64,000 nt of DNA from Gammaproteobacteria bacterium UBA7310 (GTDB lineage Bacteria; Pseudomonadota; Gammaproteobacteria; Pseudomonadales; Ketobacteraceae): NCBI GenBank assembly GCA_002471665.1, contig DKQK01000071.1, positions 124,001 to 188,000 of the forward strand, given 5' to 3'. The notes under the pieces are model-generated. The model saw only the letters and a program-made list of their open reading frames with translations. It was not told where the DNA came from and searched no databases. The position numbers were made by a program, and so were the translations under genes. Below are positions 62,370-64,000 of this stretch, in pieces. Numbering within the stretch: the stretch's first letter is position 1; the number at the start of each line of letters is the position of its first letter.

Positions 62370-63208
62370 CCTTTGTTTTGCGCCAGAGACGCCTCATAGA
62401 GTGCGTTCTTGGGTAAGCCGGTCAATTCAGAAACCAGGGCACAGGCTTTTTTCAGTGGCATATATTCACTGGCCAGCCCCAACGCCCGCAGGGTGGAGGC
62501 ATCAATCACCGCGCCACTGTGGGCTGGCGCACCCTGCACCAATAAAACAAATTCACCCCGTCGATGGCGCTCATCTTCGGCCAGCCAGGCAAGCGCCTCC
62601 TGCACCGATCCCGTCTTCACTGTTTCAAATGCCTTGGTAATCTCCTTAACTACCGACACCACTCGCACCTCACCCAGCACCAAAGCCACATCTTCCAACG
62701 CGGACACGATCCGCTTTGGCGACTCATAAAACACCAGGGTGCCCTGCTCAGCAGAGAGCGCCTCCAGCGCCACCTGGCGGGCTTTCTGTTTGGCCGGCAA
62801 AAAACCGACAAACAGAAACCGGTCAGTGGGAAGCCCGGCGATGGACAGGGCCGCGATGGCAGCACAGGGGCCGGGAATCGCCACCACCTCTATGCCCGCC
62901 TGCTGCATGGCGCGTACCACACGAAACCCCGGATCACTGATCAAGGGGGTGCCGGCGTCAGAAATCAACGCAACCGACGCACCGCCCTGCAATACCCCCA
63001 ACAGTGACTGAATACGATCATTTTCGTTGTGATCGTGTACCGCCATCAATCGCGTATCAATGCCATAATGCTCCAATAGCTTTTTACTGTGGCGAGTATC
63101 CTCTGCGGCAATCACATCGACCTGCTTCAACACTTCGATGGCACGCAGTGTAATATCATTGAGATTACCGATGGGTGTTGCCACAATATAGAGAATTCCA
63201 GTTGTCAT
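62366..63208 (-). CDS. rsmI: 16S rRNA (cytidine(1402)-2'-O)-methyltransferase RsmI
   Basis: The 280-residue enzyme has GILYIVATPIGNLNDITLRA at the start, AAEDTRHSKKLL, GTPLISDPGFR and IPGPCAAIAALSIAGLP, the tetrapyrrole-methylase-fold blocks of RsmI. It methylates the ribose of C1402; RsmH, encoded nearby, methylates the base of the same nucleotide. ATG 63208 is chosen to match the family start; an in-frame ATG at 63226 is the alternative. It is divergent from lpoA by 24 bases. Confidence 0.96.
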   Translation of the reverse strand: MTTGILYIVATPIGNLNDITLRAIEVLKQVDVIAAEDTRHSKKLLEHYGIDTRLMAVHDHNENDRIQSLLGVLQGGASVALISDAGTPLISDPGFRVVRAMQQAGIEVVAIPGPCAAIAALSIAGLPTDRFLFVGFLPAKQKARQVALEALSAEQGTLVFYESPKRIVSALEDVALVLGEVRVVSVVKEITKAFETVKTGSVQEALAWLAEDERHRRGEFVLLVQGAPAHSGAVIDASTLRALGLASEYMPLKKACALVSELTGLPKNALYEASLAQNKG

Positions 63209-63232
63209 AAAAACCGCAGGCCACATTCCAGA

Positions 63233-64000
63233 ATGAAGTTACTTCAACGCCAACAGCTTATCACAGTTGCCGCCCTACTCTTGACTCTCGCGCTTGGCGC
63301 CTGCGAGCAACCGGGCGATCCGGGCACCCGTTCGCCGCAGGCAGACTTGTCACAAGCCGCTGCCATCAGCAATCTGATCGAGCAGGCCCAACACGCCAGC
63401 AGCCCTCAATCAGAGCAGCTGCTGATTAAAGCAGCCAACCTGCTGCTGGAGCAGGATAAACCGGCAGATGCCCAACGTCTGCTGGACACGGTAAACCCCA
63501 CCAGCCTGGACAGTGACACCCTGGCCGCGCTGGTATTGACCCTCTCCAACGTTAACCTGGCACTGGACAAACCACAGCAGGCAGAAGAATTACTCACCAC
63601 CGACCGCATGGGGCTGCTGACTGCATCCAATCAGCTGAGCGCGGACCGGCTCAATGAAATAAGCCTGCAGCGGGCACGAATCTGGGAATTGAACAATAAC
63701 TATTTGGCTGCGGCCAGGGAACGGATCTTTGTTGCCCCAATGCTGGAGAGCGAATCGGCAGACAGCAATCAGCAGATGATCTGGAACGACCTGATCGCCA
63801 TACCCAACGACACCCTGGAACAGCTTTCAAACACCATTGCGGTACCGGAGATCCAGGGCTGGCTGGAATTGGCCTGGATCTATAAAGGTTACCAGGACAA
63901 CCTGGACCAACAGTTAAAACAACTGGACCAGTGGCAGACCCGCTACCCAGGTCACCCGGCGGCCCTGAAGCTACCGGAAGCCCTGCGCCTGGTGAGGGAG
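63233..64000 (+). CDS. lpoA: LpoA (YraM) family outer-membrane lipoprotein activator of PBP1A, partial
   Basis: The open frame starts at ATG 63233 and runs off the window at residue 256. The lipoprotein signal peptide has the lipobox LALGAC, placing the lipidated Cys at about residue 24. The rest is helical, TPR-like (LLIKAANLLLEQDKPADAQRLLDTV..., LELAWIYKGYQDNL), like the N-terminal domain of LpoA. Known LpoA activates PBP1A from the outer membrane. The neighbour rsmI supports the call, since rsmI-lpoA is a conserved divergent pair. The C-terminal substrate-binding-like domain is beyond the window. Confidence 0.88.
   Translation, partial: MKLLQRQQLITVAALLLTLALGACEQPGDPGTRSPQADLSQAAAISNLIEQAQHASSPQSEQLLIKAANLLLEQDKPADAQRLLDTVNPTSLDSDTLAALVLTLSNVNLALDKPQQAEELLTTDRMGLLTASNQLSADRLNEISLQRARIWELNNNYLAAARERIFVAPMLESESADSNQQMIWNDLIAIPNDTLEQLSNTIAVPEIQGWLELAWIYKGYQDNLDQQLKQLDQWQTRYPGHPAALKLPEALRLVRE

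Overview
The window looks like chromosomal DNA of a free-living gammaproteobacterium, probably near the Pseudomonadales/Oceanospirillales (an inference from gene content and order; the genus cannot be fixed from here). The clearest clue is a long block in the order known from the E. coli 2-minute region and from Pseudomonas: aceF-aceE, ampE-ampD, nadC, pilA/pilBCD, coaE-yacG, mutT, argJ, secA, lpxC, and the division and cell-wall (dcw) cluster ftsZ to mraZ, followed by rnpB, rsmI and lpoA. The window holds no prophage, insertion sequence, CRISPR array, tRNA or rRNA that I can recognise.

Left part (1-11.3 kb): the end of a TetR-type regulator with an unknown 176-residue protein, then groEL-groES under a sigma70 promoter overlapped by a perfect CIRCE operator. 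Next come fxsA, a HugZ-type haem/FMN protein, two unknown envelope proteins, a short-chain dehydrogenase, an alkyltransferase-like DNA-repair protein (active-site Cys replaced by Trp), an AmpG-type muropeptide permease, a response regulator with a ruined GGDEF domain, panE and a small unknown protein.

Cobalamin block (11.4-18.5 kb): cobO, cobU, cobT, cobC and cobS lie head to tail, three of the four junctions within one or a few bases. They converge on cobQ, which diverges from cbiB-cobD. Together they adenosylate the corrinoid, finish amidation, attach aminopropanol phosphate and build the nucleotide loop. No corrin-ring genes and no cobalamin riboswitch are visible.

Central metabolism and pili (18.5-36.9 kb): a lone protein resembling small phage proteins, the pyruvate dehydrogenase genes aceEF, ampDE (cell-wall recycling), a DUF1631 protein, an AGCS amino-acid/sodium symporter, nadC, and a type IV pilus locus (tfpZ, pilA, divergent pilBCD) with a sigma54-type promoter at pilA. 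A 15-base palindrome core recurs in two divergent promoter regions of this part.

Cell envelope and division (36.9-64 kb): a MutT-ThiE fusion, argJ, secA, an M23 peptidase and dciA lead to lpxC and the dcw cluster, transcribed leftward from mraZ to ftsZ with overlapping or touching genes throughout. The dcw promoter is nearly consensus and is followed by five GTGG[G/T] boxes at 9-10 base spacing, the expected MraZ operator. rnpB (RNase P RNA) has its own promoter overlapping the end of rsmI. Most of the window is well-known housekeeping DNA; the more unusual signals are regulatory sites and a handful of unknown proteins.
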